Assembly: GCA_958369755.1 (NCBI GenBank)
Contig: CATXJC010000004.1
Span: 1-62,835 of the forward strand
Source of the DNA: an uncultured Prevotella sp.
GTDB taxonomy: Bacteria > Bacteroidota > Bacteroidia > Bacteroidales > Bacteroidaceae
Reading direction: 5' to 3'
DNA: 62,835 nucleotides
Shown here: one piece after another, positions 17,608-26,457 of the stretch
Layout: the number at the start of each line of letters is the position of its first letter
Position numbering within the stretch: the first letter of the stretch is position 1
Notes under the pieces: generated by a model
Database searches by the model: none
The model's input: only the letters and a program-made list of their open reading frames with translations
Told to the model about the DNA's origin: nothing
Translations under genes and position numbers: made by a program

Positions 17608-18129
17608 ATGCAAGAGATAGACTTGATATTTCAGCACTATTATCGTCCGCTATGTCTTTATGCCACTCATTATCTGCATGATATCGATGAGGCTGAAGAC
17701 GTAGTGCAGGATTGTTTTGTGAAATTGATAAGTAGGAACATCATGCCGGAAAACATCAAGGCTTTCTTATATACCTCTGTGCGCAATGCCTGCATCGACC
17801 GGTTGCGCCGCCAGTCTCCGATAGATACGGAGATTTCTCCTTCTGACTTGAGCGGCACAATTTCTGATGACCAGGCACAGGAAAGTTCTTTCCGGGAGGC
17901 AGAACTGTGGACGGCTATCGAGCTATTGCCCGAACGATGCAGGGAAATCTTCCTGATGAGCAAGCGTGACGGTATGACTTATCGGGAGATAGCCGAAGAA
18001 CTCAACCTGTCGGAAAAGACCGTGGAGCATCAGATTTCCAAGGCTTTAAAGACCTTACGAGGCAAGAAAGATGATTTTCTTGCAGATTTTTTCTATATTT
18101 TGCCTTTCATCCATGGGGGTATTCTGTAA
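17608..18129 (+). CDS. ECF-type RNA polymerase sigma factor
   Basis: 173-residue sigma-70 family extracytoplasmic-function factor. Region 2 is LCLYATHYLHDIDEAEDVVQ with the DCFVKL helix, and region 4 is TYREIAEELNLSEKTVEHQI, the helix-turn-helix for the -35 element. It heads a locus of TonB receptor, DUF4249, barrel and FecR genes, the usual set for a signal relay that starts at an outer-membrane transporter. No clear primary promoter fits between the preceding terminator and this start. Read-through from the tRNA or autoregulation is possible. Confidence 0.93.
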   Translation: MQEIDLIFQHYYRPLCLYATHYLHDIDEAEDVVQDCFVKLISRNIMPENIKAFLYTSVRNACIDRLRRQSPIDTEISPSDLSGTISDDQAQESSFREAELWTAIELLPERCREIFLMSKRDGMTYREIAEELNLSEKTVEHQISKALKTLRGKKDDFLADFFYILPFIHGGIL

Positions 18130-18153
18130 TTCTTGCGTTATAGCAATAAAAGA

Positions 18154-20898
18154 ATGAATAAAAGTACAGTTATGAAAGGTAAAGAGATTATTTTTGCGCT
18201 CTCAATTCTAGCCTTGCCAGCTCCAACGTTGGCAGGCACGCCGAAGATGATGGTGGAGGCAGAGACTTCCACCACCATCCGTCAGCAGATGGATTGGCTG
18301 CACCGCACCAGGAAAATCAACTTCGTCTATGATTCATCGCTTGATGGGGAATTGAACATCAAGTATCATGGACCAGACATTCAGCATCTTTCGGTGAAGA
18401 AGGCACTGAAGGCGCTTTTCGAGAAAACTCATATTCTATATAATATCAATGCGAACTATGTGATATTGAAGCGAAAACCCGTACAACAAATATCAACATC
18501 TTACACGAATATCAATCACAAAGTTCAGCAGGTTCAGCGTCGCCATACTCTCAGCGGATACGTCCGTGACGAGAGTGGCGAATCGCTGATTAATGCCACC
18601 ATCTATGATCTGACGGATGGCATCGGTACAACCACCAATGAATATGGTTTCTTCTCGCTTACCCTGCCCGAAGGTGAGCATCAGCTTCGCTTTTCGTATG
18701 TGGGCTATGCCGACAAGGTGGAAAAATTAAATCTCTCGAAAGATATGCATCATAATATGGCACTCCGTGTTGATGGTAAACTGCCTGAGGTGGTGGTAGA
18801 TGGCGACTTGAACTCTCCGCTTCTGACCACGCAAACCGGCAAGCGCTCCTTTTCGAACAAGGATATCAAGACTGAGTTTGCCCTGATGTCTTCACCGGAT
18901 GTAGTGAAAACCCTGCAGCGCGTGAGTGGAGTGGCAGAGGGACAGGAGTTGGCAAGCGGACTCTATGTGCATGGCGGCAATGGCGATGAGAATCTTTTTC
19001 TGATTGATGGTACTCCGCTTTATAATACGAATCATGCGCTGGGGCTTTTCTCCAGTTTCAATGCCGATGTGGTGAAAAACGTGGATTTCTACAAGAGCGG
19101 CTTTCCTGCACGATATGGTGGAAGATTGTCGTCAGTGGTGGATGTGCGTACTGCCGATGGAAACATGAATCAGTTTCATGGTGCCTATCGCATCGGACTG
19201 CTCGATGCCAGTGTGCAGTTTGAGGGACCTATCCAGAAAGGCAAGACCTCTTATAATATAGGTATGCGCCGTTCCTGGTTGGATTTGCTGTCCCGTCCCT
19301 TGACCAAGGCTTTCTCTGAGCCAGACGAGAAACTTTCGATAGGTTATTACTTCATGGACCTGAATGCCAAGGTAACCCATCGGTTCAGCGACCGTTCGAA
19401 GATAGACTTGAGTCTCTATCACGGAAAAGACAGTTGGGACGTGACGGATGATATGGATGATAGCAAGGGGGATTGGTACCATGAAGATGGTTCATATAAT
19501 AAGGAATTAACGAAGACGCAGCTCAACTGGGGAAACTTCAATGTAGCTTTGAACTGGAATTATCTGTTCTCGCCGAAGCTCTTTGCTAACTTCACGGCTG
19601 TATATTCCCATAACCGTTCCAAACTCTATTCCCTGGATGATGACAGGGAAATCTATCCACAAACCAAGAAAGAATGGGTGTGGAGTCATTTGGAGCATGG
19701 CTATACTTCTACTATCTATGATGCCGGATATCGCACGGCATTCGATTATCGTCCGAATCCACGTCATCATATCCGTTTCGGTCATGACTACACGATGCAT
19801 CTCTTCCGTCCACAGACAGTGATGCAGCTTGACTATGTGGGAGGTGGAAGTGGTGTAGAGATGGATACCATCCGTGTGAATAGTACTAATAGGCATGTGT
19901 CTCATGAATGGTCGGCGTATGCGGAGGATGAAATCTATCTCAGTGATAAATGGAGCCTGGATGCTGGTTTCCATCTGGGATTGTTTCATGTCAGCAACAA
20001 GAATTTCTTCAATATAGACCCTCGCTTCGCACTTAAATACCAGTGGAGTCATGCGGTATCGCTGAAGGCTTCTTTCACGCAGATGACTCAGTATGTGCAT
20101 AAGATATCCAACAGTTATCTGGATTTGCCTACTGATTATTGGGTGCCAACCACCAAGGATTTGAAACCGATGCGTTCTTATCAGATTGCAGCCGGTATCT
20201 ATGCGCAGCCTAATCGCCACTGGATCTTATCGCTCGAAGGCTATTACAAACTCTCAAAGCATCTTCTGCAATACAGCAGCTGGCTGGGAATCGAACCTCC
20301 GGCAGAGAATTGGGATAGTCAGGTGATGGATGGCAAGGGATTGTTCTATGGTTTGGAGGCAGATGCCACTTATCGTACCAATCACCTGACCTTGAGCGGT
20401 TCCTATACGCTCTCCTGGAACAAGCGAAAGTATGATGAGTTCTATCAGGACTGGTATTACGACAAGTATGACAATCGCCATAAGTTGAATCTTTCCTTGA
20501 GATATGATTTCAACAGGAAGGTGAGCTGCTATGCGGTGTGGAGTTATCATTCCGGCAATCATGCCACCGTGCCAACTCAGATTGCAGCACTGCCTGGTTT
20601 GCCGGATGGTGGCAATCGATACCCTGGCAGTTGGTGGAATTCGGCATCTTTTGTCTATGCCATCCCCAACAACCTGACCTTGCCGGCTTATCATCGTCTG
20701 GACTTGGGCTTTGATTTCCATCATGTTACCAAGCATGGACATGAGCGCATCTGGAACTTGAGTATCTACAATGCATATTGTCACCTGAACTCGATGTATG
20801 TCAAGGTGGATTACGATGAGAAAACAAAGCGGTTTACGGCAAAGAACAAGGGATTTGTCCCAATCATTCCTTCGCTCAGCTATACCATTAAGTTCTAA
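18154..20898 (+). CDS. TonB-dependent receptor with STN and carboxypeptidase-like domains
   Basis: Outer-membrane transporter of about 914 residues. In order it has a signal peptide (ALPAPTLAG), an STN signalling domain (residues about 35-100, FVYDSSLDGELNIKYHGPDI) that typically contacts FecR, and a CarboxypepD_reg-like domain (HTLSGYVRDESGESLINATI). A plug follows (LYVHGGNGDENLFLIDGTPL), then a 22-strand-type barrel ending SLSYTIKF. The start is uncertain: ATG at 18154 or 18172; a TTG at 18133 is less likely. The pairing with DUF4249 recurs in Bacteroidetes. The cargo is unknown. Confidence 0.93.
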   Translation: MNKSTVMKGKEIIFALSILALPAPTLAGTPKMMVEAETSTTIRQQMDWLHRTRKINFVYDSSLDGELNIKYHGPDIQHLSVKKALKALFEKTHILYNINANYVILKRKPVQQISTSYTNINHKVQQVQRRHTLSGYVRDESGESLINATIYDLTDGIGTTTNEYGFFSLTLPEGEHQLRFSYVGYADKVEKLNLSKDMHHNMALRVDGKLPEVVVDGDLNSPLLTTQTGKRSFSNKDIKTEFALMSSPDVVKTLQRVSGVAEGQELASGLYVHGGNGDENLFLIDGTPLYNTNHALGLFSSFNADVVKNVDFYKSGFPARYGGRLSSVVDVRTADGNMNQFHGAYRIGLLDASVQFEGPIQKGKTSYNIGMRRSWLDLLSRPLTKAFSEPDEKLSIGYYFMDLNAKVTHRFSDRSKIDLSLYHGKDSWDVTDDMDDSKGDWYHEDGSYNKELTKTQLNWGNFNVALNWNYLFSPKLFANFTAVYSHNRSKLYSLDDDREIYPQTKKEWVWSHLEHGYTSTIYDAGYRTAFDYRPNPRHHIRFGHDYTMHLFRPQTVMQLDYVGGGSGVEMDTIRVNSTNRHVSHEWSAYAEDEIYLSDKWSLDAGFHLGLFHVSNKNFFNIDPRFALKYQWSHAVSLKASFTQMTQYVHKISNSYLDLPTDYWVPTTKDLKPMRSYQIAAGIYAQPNRHWILSLEGYYKLSKHLLQYSSWLGIEPPAENWDSQVMDGKGLFYGLEADATYRTNHLTLSGSYTLSWNKRKYDEFYQDWYYDKYDNRHKLNLSLRYDFNRKVSCYAVWSYHSGNHATVPTQIAALPGLPDGGNRYPGSWWNSASFVYAIPNNLTLPAYHRLDLGFDFHHVTKHGHERIWNLSIYNAYCHLNSMYVKVDYDEKTKRFTAKNKGFVPIIPSLSYTIKF

Positions 20899-20954
20899 GG
20901 AATTGCATGGTGAATAGTAGATGTAGATTTATGTAAAGATAAAAAGAGATAAAA

Positions 20955-21983
20955 ATGAAAACAATGATATATAGGGCATTTAGCCTCATGCTTTTTTGCC
21001 TGGCGTTGGTTTCCTGCAAAGATGATTTTGATATTCAAAAGCTGCAGGATCATTCCCGACTGGTGGTTTATTGCTTTCCTACCGAAGGTGATACTACGCT
21101 CGTCAGTGTAGCTAAGAGTCTGCCTGTAGCATCAGTAAAGGGGAATGTTGACATCTTATCCCGCGAAAAGGTAGATGCACATATTATATATAAGGTGAAT
21201 GGGGTGGAGCAAACGGTGAAACGCATTGCAAACGAGGAAGAGGCTCAACTCTTTACCAGAAGCACAAACTCCGATGTTCTTTCACAACTGGTAGGCCAGT
21301 ATTATGTGGTAGGCAAGCAGAATGCTGGAGATAAAATCAGTCTCCAGGTTTCTGCTCAGGATTTCTCATCTGTTTTAGCATCTACTTATATCCCAGAGAA
21401 GGTAGGAGTGGAGTTGGGCGATGTTAAATTGGAAATGAAATCATCGGATGGTTATAACTCGATAACCATTGATAGGGTAGAAGCTATTTTCCATGATAAT
21501 CCTTCTTCGGAAGATTATTATTCGGTGAAGCTCAGATTACTGAATCGAGAAAAGAACCGTGATCTGGGGCTGCTGACAGACAATGAACCCTTGTTGAACA
21601 AGAAGTCGAAGGTGGATGATGATTTCGGTATGGATGATTATGAGTATTTTGGTAATGCCTATATCTTCAATGACCGTACGATAAATGGCAAGACCTATAC
21701 ACTTCATCTGGATACATACTCTAATTCATATCGTCAGTCATTTTATAGTTTTTCTTATGTAGTAGATTTATACAAGGTAACTCCTGAATATTATCGGTTT
21801 CTCAAGAGTATCAACGATGCGCAGAGCAACAGTTGGGCAGATGTGGGCTTGATGCAGGTTACCCCTACCTATTCGAATGTAAAAGGAGGCTTCGGAGTGG
21901 TGGCTGGCTACAATATTAGTTCTGTTTCGAAGTTCTTCTACTCTTCTGATTCCCAAGAGAATGGAGGAATATATACCAAATAA
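20955..21983 (+). CDS. DUF4249 family lipoprotein
   Basis: 342 residues with a type II signal peptide whose lipobox is LVSC (Cys about 21). DUF4249 proteins are found next to TonB receptors of the type preceding it. They are thought to be surface or periplasmic accessory lipoproteins, and the ligand is unknown. It starts 56 bp after the receptor gene and is followed 14 bp later by the barrel gene, so one operon. Confidence 0.87.
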   Translation: MKTMIYRAFSLMLFCLALVSCKDDFDIQKLQDHSRLVVYCFPTEGDTTLVSVAKSLPVASVKGNVDILSREKVDAHIIYKVNGVEQTVKRIANEEEAQLFTRSTNSDVLSQLVGQYYVVGKQNAGDKISLQVSAQDFSSVLASTYIPEKVGVELGDVKLEMKSSDGYNSITIDRVEAIFHDNPSSEDYYSVKLRLLNREKNRDLGLLTDNEPLLNKKSKVDDDFGMDDYEYFGNAYIFNDRTINGKTYTLHLDTYSNSYRQSFYSFSYVVDLYKVTPEYYRFLKSINDAQSNSWADVGLMQVTPTYSNVKGGFGVVAGYNISSVSKFFYSSDSQENGGIYTK

Positions 21984-21997
21984 AAAAGGTGAGGAGT

Positions 21998-22831
21998 ATG
22001 AAAAGAAGTCTTTTTATCATTTTAGGTGCCTTGTGCTTTGCCATTGCCGGCAAGGCACAGGGTTCTGATGTTTCTGTTCAAAAGAAGAATACGGATTATA
22101 GTTTTTTGAATGATACCGTGGAAGCGGTGAAGGATTCTATGACTTTTGAACAGCGTGTGGAGATGATCAATCGCATGAAGAGAAAGGCGGATACCAAGCT
22201 GCTGCGCTATGTGGCTGGTATTACGGGCGGACTTTGTGATGCCAATGAAAACAGCTACATGGTTGAGTTGACATTTGCCTATTATCCCCTGACCTATGCA
22301 GGCATCTCCTGTGGAATAGAATGGAACGACAACTACGGGGATAGACCGTTGATGGAACGTTATGAAGATGATGAATATGATCCGAAGAGGGTTATTAAAA
22401 TCAACTTAACGCCAGGCTTGGCTTTTCGTACTCCTACCTTGTGGTTGAGCAAGCGTCGTACTGCGGGCTTGATGCTGCATTGCGAGCCGGGACTCTGCAT
22501 CACGCCATTTTACAATGATAGGGTATCTTTTACTGAAATCAAAGACGCACAAGGTGTGGGGCATCCTGCATCTTATACAGATGAACTTTATGGTAATGCA
22601 ACTATCCGAACCGTCAGTAATCATGGCGGAAAATGGCTGGCTTGGCGCATCAAGTCGGCTTTGACCTTCCGTTCGGGCGACGTGTTTCTATCTTTGGGAT
22701 AGCTGACAAGCGACTTCAATATCGAAAATGGCAGAAACAATATCCGCTATACGAAGGGTAAGCGATATAATGGCATCGAGAAGTATAAGCACACCAATAC
22801 GCTCTTTGCATCTATTACAGGACAATTTTAA
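21998..22831 (+). pseudogene. Outer-membrane beta-barrel gene interrupted by an in-frame TAG
   Basis: The frame opens at ATG 21998 (a GTG at 21989 is in frame upstream) with signal peptide SLFIILGALCFAIAGKAQG. It reads 234 codons to a TAG at 22700-22702. The same frame then stays open for 42 codons to TAA at 22829-22831 and ends TLFASITGQF, a typical C-terminal barrel strand with terminal Phe. Without the TAG it would be a 277-residue barrel. The truncated product lacks its final strands and should not assemble. It lies within the sigma/FecR operon. Nonsense mutation, sequencing error or read-through are the options. Confidence 0.75.
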
Positions 22832-22848
22832 AGGAAGAAAGGGATTCT

Positions 22849-23664
22849 ATGATGAAGATCAATAAGAATGAACAGGATTTTGTGCTGAAGTATTTTCAGC
22901 CGGGCAAGCTGGATACCCGGAAGGCCTTGCAGAAGGTGAAGGCTCGGGTTGGCATTGCTGATGAAGAGGTTTCGCATGCTGCAACTGCATCTTTACGCAT
23001 GCGTCGCATCCGCTGGATAGCTGTGGCTGCATCTATTCTGGTGCTCTTCACCATAGGAGTCTATACGCTTTTGCAGCCAAAGACGGTGACGCTTTCTGCT
23101 GAATCGGAAGTAATGGCGTATCATCTGCCTGATGGAACGAAGGTATCGTTGATGCCTCATTCTTCTCTTTCCTATCAGGAAGATGATTGCAGAAAGGTGG
23201 AGATGAGGGGCTGCATCTATTATCAGGTGAAGCATGATGAACAGCATCCTTTCGATGTGATGGGAGAGCATGGACATGTAAGGGTGCTCGGTACCCAGTT
23301 TATGGTGGATGAAAGAATGGATGCTCCCGAAGTGATGGTAACCGGCGGAAAGGTGCTTTTCACGGCTCGCCATTCTGCTGAAGGCGTTTTCCTGACCAAG
23401 GGCAAGCGAGCCCGTTTACTGAAAGGTGCTGCCCAGCCTGAGTTGTTGGCAGATTATGATATCAACGATGTGGCATGGGCTACGCATCGCCTGCATTTCG
23501 ACAATACTCCATTATCCGAAGTATTGGAGGAACTATCTAAATTGTCAGGCACCAGATATACGGCTTCTGATGAAAGAAAGCGTCTTACTGGCGATTTCGA
23601 GACGGATTCCATCCCGCAGGTTATCCAGGTGATAGAAGAGACATTGGGTGTTCAGATACGATAA
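22849..23664 (+). CDS. FecR-family anti-sigma factor (DUF4974 C-terminus)
   Basis: 271 residues. A cytoplasmic N-terminus of about 55 residues should bind the sigma factor. One TM helix (WIAVAASILVLFTIGVYTLL, about 56-75) is followed by the periplasmic FecR domain (LPDGTKVSLMPHSSLSY and VRVLGTQFMVDE) and a DUF4974/STN-like C-terminal part (HFDNTPLSEVLEELSKLSG). It probably controls the sigma factor encoded five genes upstream. In most Bacteroidetes loci FecR follows the sigma gene directly; here it is last in the operon. Confidence 0.92.
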   Translation: MMKINKNEQDFVLKYFQPGKLDTRKALQKVKARVGIADEEVSHAATASLRMRRIRWIAVAASILVLFTIGVYTLLQPKTVTLSAESEVMAYHLPDGTKVSLMPHSSLSYQEDDCRKVEMRGCIYYQVKHDEQHPFDVMGEHGHVRVLGTQFMVDERMDAPEVMVTGGKVLFTARHSAEGVFLTKGKRARLLKGAAQPELLADYDINDVAWATHRLHFDNTPLSEVLEELSKLSGTRYTASDERKRLTGDFETDSIPQVIQVIEETLGVQIR

Positions 23665-23713
23665 GTGTGTGAATAAAGCATCGTAAAAAGGCCAGCCAAA
23701 ATAATATCATACA

Positions 23714-23747
23714 ATAAAAGGGCATTCCGAGAGGAATGCCCTTTTAT
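23714..23747. terminator. Bidirectional terminator between fecR-like gene and HU gene
   Basis: 15-bp perfect arms (ATAAAAGGGCATTCC) around a GAGA loop, with A and T runs on both sides. It serves the converging genes on each strand. Confidence 0.88.
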
Positions 23748-23767
23748 GTCGAAAATAATCTTAACAA

Positions 23768-24043
23768 TTATTTGTTGAGTGCATCAGCGAGCTCAGCACC
23801 AGCCTTAAACTTAGCCACCTTCTTAGCTGCAATCTGGATCTTCTCCTTGGTTGCTGGGTTGATACCCTCGCGAGCAGGACGCTCGTTTACGCTGAAGGTA
23901 CCGAAGCCTACCAACTGGATTTTGTCACCTTCGATGAGGGCTTCCTTCAACGCGTTAGTAGTTGCGTCGAGAGCAGCCTTAGCCTGTGCCTTTGTGATCT
24001 CTGCACCTGCTGCAATCTTGTCGATCAATTCTGTCTTGTTCAT
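23768..24043 (-). CDS. HU-family DNA-binding protein
   Basis: 91-residue nucleoid protein that binds and bends DNA as a dimer. It starts MNKTELIDKIAAGAEITKAQ, with the GFGTFSVNERPAREGINP beta-arm region containing the conserved Gly-Phe-Gly and the intercalating Pro, and ends FKAGAELADALNK. Length and sequence are standard for HU. It is driven by a full consensus promoter at 24097-24127 and insulated downstream by a bidirectional terminator. Confidence 0.96.
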   Translation of the reverse strand: MNKTELIDKIAAGAEITKAQAKAALDATTNALKEALIEGDKIQLVGFGTFSVNERPAREGINPATKEKIQIAAKKVAKFKAGAELADALNK

Positions 24044-24096
24044 AATTATACGTTATTAAATGATTAGTAATTTTATTCTATTATCGATTTTGCTTA

Positions 24097-24127
24097 CAAA
24101 TATAGTCTTTTCCTTTGAAAGTTCAAA
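24097..24127 (-). promoter_or_regulatory. Consensus promoter for the HU gene
   Basis: On the minus strand TTTG (24127-24124), 19-bp spacer, TATATTTG (24104-24097). The start codon lies about 54 bp further on. Confidence 0.85.
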
Positions 24128-24184
24128 TAAAAAAAGCAGAAAAGTGATGAAAATAGTGAAATTTTATTGTAATCTACTCATTTT

Positions 24185-24217
24185 TTGGTGATTTCACGGA
24201 TATTTTTAGTAATTTTG
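24185..24217 (+). promoter_or_regulatory. Probable promoter for the rhomboid gene
   Basis: TAATTTTG at 24210-24217 with a TTGG at 24185-24188, spacing 21 bp. It lies 54 bp before the gene start. Confidence 0.55.
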
Positions 24218-24270
24218 CCACCAAATTTCAAATTTTAATAAGATCATTAATAGTTAAGGCAAAAATTGTT

Positions 24271-25245
24271 ATGCGCAATATTCCAATAGTTACAAAGAAT
24301 CTGCTGATAGTGAATGTGGTGGCCTTTCTGGCCTGCCTGGTCATGGGAAAGAACGGAACCGATGGGTATGTTCTCAATGATATCTTGGGACTTCATTTCT
24401 TCATGGCTTCCGATTTTCATATTTATCAGTTGTTTACGTATATGTTCATGCATGGTGGTTTCGAGCATATTCTCTTCAACATGTTCGCCCTCTGGATGTT
24501 CGGATGTGTCGTTGAGAGAGTCTGGGGACCGAAGAAGTTCCTTTTTTATTACATAGCCTGCGGCGTAGGTGCCGGCCTCTTTCAGGAAGCAGCTCAGTAT
24601 GTTACCTATATCGTCAAGGATATGTCTGCCTATGAGTTTGTAGTAAGTGGTGAGGGCGCCCGTATGGCTATGGGCGATTATCTCAACATGTGGACCACGG
24701 TAGGTGCATCGGGTGCCATCTATGCCATCCTGCTTGCATTCGGAATGATTTATCCTAATGAGCGAATATTCATCTTCCCGTTGCCTGTACCTATCAAGGC
24801 GAAGTATTTCGTGATTGGCTATGCTGCCATCGAGCTCTTCTCTGCCTTGGCAACCCGTGGCGATGGTGTGGCACATATTGCCCATCTGGGAGGTATGGTA
24901 TTCGGTTTCTTCATGATCCGTTACTGGCGTAAGCAGATGGATGGAGGTTATCATAACTCTTCTGCTGCCGATTCTTTCGATAAGTTACGTAATATGTTTG
25001 GGGGTAGAAACAAGCAGACCAAGCAACGTTTCGATTATACCCGCAATGAGAACTATACCCGCAACGATAATTATAGCCGTAATGATACCTATACCACAGA
25101 TTTCCAGCGTACAGATGAAGCCGAAGAGCGCAAGAAGGCTGCACAGAAGGAGATTGACCGTATCTTGGATAAGATACGCAAGAGTGGTTATGACAGTCTG
25201 ACCCGAGAAGAGAAACAGACTCTTTTTGACCAGAGTAACAGATAG
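24271..25245 (+). CDS. Rhomboid-family intramembrane serine protease
   Basis: 324-residue polytopic protease cleaving within membranes. The catalytic Ser is in VGASGAIYAILLAFG (about residue 152) and the catalytic His in HIAHLGGMVFGFF (about residue 206), with the loop HGGFEHILFNMFALW upstream. After the last TM the tail has a Tyr/Arg/Asn-rich six-residue repeat (YTRNEN, YTRNDN, YSRNDT) and a charged C-terminal helix (KEEIDRILDKIRKSGYDSLT-like), a common end in Bacteroidetes rhomboids. The next gene starts 4 bp downstream. Confidence 0.92.
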   Translation: MRNIPIVTKNLLIVNVVAFLACLVMGKNGTDGYVLNDILGLHFFMASDFHIYQLFTYMFMHGGFEHILFNMFALWMFGCVVERVWGPKKFLFYYIACGVGAGLFQEAAQYVTYIVKDMSAYEFVVSGEGARMAMGDYLNMWTTVGASGAIYAILLAFGMIYPNERIFIFPLPVPIKAKYFVIGYAAIELFSALATRGDGVAHIAHLGGMVFGFFMIRYWRKQMDGGYHNSSAADSFDKLRNMFGGRNKQTKQRFDYTRNENYTRNDNYSRNDTYTTDFQRTDEAEERKKAAQKEIDRILDKIRKSGYDSLTREEKQTLFDQSNR

Positions 25246-25249
25246 CGTC

Positions 25250-26347
25250 ATGTTGAATGGATTAAGGGATTTTACGGTCAAGATGGTGGCAGGAGCCAAT
25301 GTGGCTACTGTTGCCTTTATGTTATTGGTGGGATATTCCGATCTGCTGAATCCGGAACGTTTTCCCGCATTCTGCAATGCAGGACTGCTCTTTCCGGTCT
25401 TTCTTTCCCTCAATCTTGGCTTTCTGATATTCTGGGTCGTCTTCCGTGCCAGGTATGTTCTCATTCCTTTGTTGGGCTTTCTGGTCAGCTTCGTACCTGT
25501 CCGGCAGTATATGCCGGTCAATATGAAGGGAGATGCTCCGAAGGGAAGCATCAAGGTTCTGTCGTACAATACCTGGGGATTCGGAAACCAGACGGAAGAT
25601 GAGGATGGAGTGAATATCTGCCTGTCTTACCTGTTGGAACAGAATGCCGATATCGTCTGCCTGCAGGAAGCGCAGCCTACCGGCAGGAATGCAGAGCAGA
25701 TAGACAGTATGCTGAAGCCGATTTATGCTTATCAGGACGTTACGGTTCATCCCCATGGCGGAAACGCCTTGATGCTGCTGAGTAAATATCCTATCCTTTC
25801 CAAGGAACTGATTCCCTATGAATCGCAGGGGAATATGAGTGTGGCTTACCGTTTGAAAATCAACGATAAGCCAGTTCTGCTTATCAATAATCATCTGGAG
25901 ACAACGGGTTTGAGCAAGGAAGACCGTCAGCAGTTCAAGAAACTGGTTGTAGGCAAACTGCAGGTAGATACTGCCGAGCAGACCTCCAAGCTCCTGGTGG
26001 TGAAGTTGGCAGAGGCAACGAAGAAGCGTGCGCCCCAAGCCGAAGCGGTGGCGAGATACATCAGGGAGCATCGGGGGATGAGTACAATCCTTTGCGGTGA
26101 CTTCAATGACGGACCGATCTCTTACGTGCATCGCACGATAGCTAAGAATCTGGTAGATTGCTATGTAGAAAGCGGCAATGGACCGGGAATCAGTTATCAT
26201 CGTGGTGGATTTTTCGTACGAATAGACAATATCATGTGTTCTGAGGATTGGGAGCCTTATGAGTGCAAAGTAGATGATAAAATAGCGGTTTCCGACCATT
26301 ATCCTATCATCTGTAAGCTAAAAATGCGCCCCAAAAAGCAAAAATAA
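25250..26347 (+). CDS. Endonuclease/exonuclease/phosphatase (EEP) fold membrane protein
   Basis: 365 residues. Three hydrophobic segments in the first 85 residues are followed by an EEP domain. Metal and catalytic motifs are LSYNTWGF, DIVCLQEAQ, LLINNHLETT, TILCGDFND and AVSDHYPIICKL, the canonical Asn, Glu, His, Asp-Asn and Asp-His set. Substrates in this fold range from phospholipids and phosphoinositides to nucleic acids, so no specific reaction can be named. I start at MLNGLRDF (25250) rather than 25226, which overlaps the rhomboid gene. Confidence 0.88.
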   Translation: MLNGLRDFTVKMVAGANVATVAFMLLVGYSDLLNPERFPAFCNAGLLFPVFLSLNLGFLIFWVVFRARYVLIPLLGFLVSFVPVRQYMPVNMKGDAPKGSIKVLSYNTWGFGNQTEDEDGVNICLSYLLEQNADIVCLQEAQPTGRNAEQIDSMLKPIYAYQDVTVHPHGGNALMLLSKYPILSKELIPYESQGNMSVAYRLKINDKPVLLINNHLETTGLSKEDRQQFKKLVVGKLQVDTAEQTSKLLVVKLAEATKKRAPQAEAVARYIREHRGMSTILCGDFNDGPISYVHRTIAKNLVDCYVESGNGPGISYHRGGFFVRIDNIMCSEDWEPYECKVDDKIAVSDHYPIICKLKMRPKKQK

Positions 26348-26380
26348 GGCAATTTATTCTTATATAAGAAAAAAAATGCG

Positions 26381-26388
26381 TATTTTTG
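26381..26388 (+). promoter_or_regulatory. -7 box TATTTTTG for secDF
   Basis: TAnnTTTG match followed by GCACG, about 70 bp before the secDF ATG. The -33 position is T-rich but lacks a clean TTTG. Confidence 0.55.
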
Positions 26389-26457
26389 CACGTCATTATA
26401 TATGTAATGATGAATTATAAAGCTGAAAATAAATAAATTAATAACAATAAAATAGAA

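Noticed and set aside
19494..19508. ATATAATAAGGAATTA inside the TonB receptor as another 16-mer copy
   Set aside because: Only part of the motif matches (no GGTG end) and the codons are ordinary for the receptor.
22703..22831. TAG at 22700 as evidence of an alternative genetic code
   Set aside because: TAG is used as the normal stop elsewhere (for example tyrosine-recombinase neighbours and the regulator at 33161), and there is no suppressor tRNA or phage context.
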